A DNA stretch of 8,037 nucleotides from Bacilli bacterium (GTDB taxonomy: Bacteria; Bacillota_I; Bacilli_A; RFN20; CAG-826): assembly GCA_017617775.1 (NCBI GenBank), contig JAFZVO010000043.1, forward strand, positions 1 through 8,037, written 5' to 3'. The position numbers and the translations under genes are program-made. Below the pieces are notes generated by a model. It did no database searches, was not told the DNA's origin, and was given only the letters and a program-made list of their open reading frames with translations. Shown piece after piece: positions 6,448 through 8,037 of the stretch; position 1 is the stretch's first letter, and the number at the start of each line of letters is the position of its first letter.

Positions 6448-8037
6448 TCTTCTCTAAGCTCCTCGTTAACCGATATTCTCTTGCTGAAAACAATGGGGAT
6501 AAATGTTGATAATGTCACGACAAGAATAGAGATGATAATCAAGAATAAATAATAGGAATATGGAAGTGCGATTGAAGGCAAGATACTCGAAGGAAGAGAA
6601 ACCACATTATCAATACCAATCAATTTAAATAATAAGAAATTTGCGAGTGTTTTTATCGGAATAATCAATAAAAATGAAAGAAGTATCGATAATGAAACAA
6701 TCATAATGTTCTCATTGATATAGATGTCGATTATCTGATATAGATCCGCGCCTAAACAGGTGAGAATCGCGCTTCTTTTCTTATCTTCGCTATATGAGGA
6801 AAAAGAGATCAGTCCGACAATTAACACCGTCCCCACTACTGCGATGATTAAAAATAGTTCAATTCCGATGCATGATGCGGATATTAGATCTGTCAACGCT
6901 TCCTGCACAACCAGAGCGTTATTCGTGATATTAAACTCCTCTTTCAATGCTTCTTTGTCGTTTTTAATACACGGATAATCCCCGTAATGTTTCAGAAACA
7001 TCTTATATGAATATGAGGTTAAATAGTTCGTGCCTATTTCATCTTGTATTTTCTCTTTCCAAGAATAGGAAAATCCCATGTATTCAGAGTAATTATTTAA
7101 GAGATAAGAAGAGAGATATTCATCTAAAGCTATATAGGGGTAATATACTGTCGGAACAGATAAAAAAGATAATTCATTCACCACCCCCACAATCTTTGCC
7201 TTCTTCTCATACGCTAAAACGTCATTTAAGATGGTGTTATCTTCATCATATGTGTAGAAGTTAGTTTCATATCGATGTGATAAATCAATCCACTGGTTAA
7301 GCGGCTCATCAACATATTTCTTCATCTCTTCATATGCTTTGTTATTGATGACCACTTCTAAAAGGGAATCTTCTTCTGGAAAACGACCTTTGGTCAATAA
7401 CGATTTATTGATGCTTTGATCGCGGAATGAATAAACACTTGTATAGGAAAATTCTTCTAATGCATCATCTTCATATTTCATCGAGACATATGAAGGAACG
7501 ATCGCCTCATAATTGAGTTCATAGTAATAACGCGGATATTCTTTTTCTAATCTCATAATATCCACCTCCGAGGGACGAGAGCTCCTCACTAGAGTGATGA
7601 CTGTATCTTGTATCTTCGATGATGTTTCTTTGCTGATTGAGGAAACACCGATATCGAGATGTTTGTAGCATTCTTCTTCGATTCGTGAATCGATATTTTG
7701 AATAAAGCCCACGACTAAAGTTGTCGCGATTAGGCATATCGCTAAACTAGCGATAGAGATGATATTTCTACCTAATCTCCTTTTAAAATTAGAAGAAGCG
7801 ATTTTATCCACCCAATTGGACTTATGAAACCTTTTCTTCTCTTTCTTAGATAGTTTTGCCACATTCGCTTTTTTAATCGCTTTTTGGTCGATAATCTTCC
7901 CGTCTTTCATCCTGATGATGTAGTCAGACATATTGATTAGTAGAGACTGGTTATGTGAGACGACGATAACAAGAACATTTTCACTGATCTTTTTGAGCAA
8001 AGACATTATTAAAATAGAGTTTTCGCTATCTAACGCG
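6444..8037 (-). CDS. Fused ABC ATPase / FtsX-type permease, N-terminus beyond the window
   Basis: The frame stays open to the right edge; 530 residues are visible. The first three, ALD, are the D-loop that normally follows Walker B (EPTGALD), so most of the ATPase lies outside the window. The switch histidine is in VVSHNQ (H28), followed by the domain end DYIIRMKDGKIID. A basic linker (about 52-80) leads to TM1 (91-113), an outer domain of about 270 residues (114-386), then TM2 (387-412), a cytoplasmic loop with DKKRSAILTCLGA (418-430), TM3 (443-467) and TM4 (493-517). The order is the same as in the downstream gene, and the ATPase ends and FtsX loops are alike, so the two are diverged paralogues that could pair. 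The outer domain is MacB-sized, half that of the partner. The stop TGA lies in an ATGA overlap with the next gene. The ATG at 8006 is internal, not the start. Confidence 0.9.
   Translation of the reverse strand, partial: ALDSENSILIMSLLKKISENVLVIVVSHNQSLLINMSDYIIRMKDGKIIDQKAIKKANVAKLSKKEKKRFHKSNWVDKIASSNFKRRLGRNIISIASLAICLIATTLVVGFIQNIDSRIEEECYKHLDIGVSSISKETSSKIQDTVITLVRSSRPSEVDIMRLEKEYPRYYYELNYEAIVPSYVSMKYEDDALEEFSYTSVYSFRDQSINKSLLTKGRFPEEDSLLEVVINNKAYEEMKKYVDEPLNQWIDLSHRYETNFYTYDEDNTILNDVLAYEKKAKIVGVVNELSFLSVPTVYYPYIALDEYLSSYLLNNYSEYMGFSYSWKEKIQDEIGTNYLTSYSYKMFLKHYGDYPCIKNDKEALKEEFNITNNALVVQEALTDLISASCIGIELFLIIAVVGTVLIVGLISFSSYSEDKKRSAILTCLGADLYQIIDIYINENIMIVSLSILLSFLLIIPIKTLANFLLFKLIGIDNVVSLPSSILPSIALPYSYYLFLIIISILVVTLSTFIPIVFSKRISVNEELREE
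6459..6464 (-). promoter_or_regulatory. Ribosome binding site of the downstream ABC gene
   Basis: The minus strand reads GAGGAG, with 11 bases before the ATG at 6447, inside the last codons of the upstream ABC gene. The spacing is a little long, and an additional purine run (AGAGAAGA) lies directly before the ATG. With the ATGA overlap this supports coupled translation in near-equal amounts, as expected for subunits of one complex. Confidence 0.5.

Noticed and set aside
43..7264. Plus-strand open frames (for example 43-258, 310-546, 2400-2735, 3031-3378, 5504-5791, 5876-6196, 7007-7264).
   Set aside because: All lie opposite well-supported minus-strand genes, have odd compositions and no family resemblance, so they are antisense shadows.
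7519..8006. The ATG at 8006 as a true start giving a 520-residue permease, and the short minus-strand frame at 7519-7737.
   Set aside because: The frame is open upstream of 8006 to the window edge and encodes the ABC D-loop (ALD) there, so 8006 is internal. The 7519-7737 frame lies fully within the permease gene in another frame and has no recognisable features.
3646..8037. BceAB/FtsEX-type assignment of the ABC genes (bacitracin resistance or cell-division hydrolase control).
   Set aside because: In BceAB the ATPase and the permease are separate proteins and the permease has ten spans; in FtsEX the ATPase is separate and the ectodomain is small. Here ATPase and four-span permease are fused and no two-component system is visible.
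1..8037. Mobile elements, CRISPR arrays, tRNA or rRNA genes, riboswitches such as a T-box before argS.
   Set aside because: No repeats with regular spacing, transposase-like frames, cloverleaf-like stretches or long leaders were seen; argS starts one base within ispF, leaving no room for a T-box leader.

Overview
The window reads as part of a chromosome from a low-to-moderate G+C member of the Bacillota (Bacilli/Erysipelotrichia-like, possibly one of the wall-poor or uncultured gut lineages related to Mollicutes). This rests on a delta subunit of RNA polymerase with an acidic tail, a found-only-in-some-lineages MEP-pathway gene (ispF), and the protein sequence style. Tryptophan is encoded by TGG, and TGA ends the gene at 6444-6446 inside a typical ATGA stop/start overlap, so the standard bacterial code is likely, not the mycoplasma code. 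The exact taxon cannot be fixed from the sequence alone.

All supported genes lie on the minus strand, so transcription runs from right to left. From upstream to downstream they are: a 5'-truncated fused ABC ATPase/FtsX-type permease (8037-6444), a second complete ABC ATPase/FtsX-type permease with an exceptionally large extracellular domain (6447-3646), a 58-base gap with a good sigma-A-type promoter, then a tight housekeeping cluster ychF (3587-2472), ispF (2470-1994), argS (1994-375) and rpoE, the RNA polymerase delta subunit (361-1, cut by the window edge).

The two ABC genes overlap by four bases (ATGA) and are diverged relatives of each other, which suggests they are co-translated and form a heterodimeric transporter-like or mechanotransmission complex in the cytoplasmic membrane. 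Their substrate is unknown. The housekeeping genes are separated by -1 to 13 bases and are almost certainly one transcription unit: a ribosome-associated ATPase, an isoprenoid precursor enzyme, arginyl-tRNA synthetase and an RNA polymerase subunit.

The most interesting points are the asymmetric ABC pair with a roughly 515-residue ectodomain that may contain a repeated module, the ychF promoter placed so close to the start codon that the mRNA should be almost leaderless with no Shine-Dalgarno sequence, and an arginyl-tRNA synthetase whose HIGH signature reads HVGT. No RNA genes, mobile elements, CRISPR arrays or convincing terminators were seen. Apart from the 58-base gap, the window is essentially all coding.
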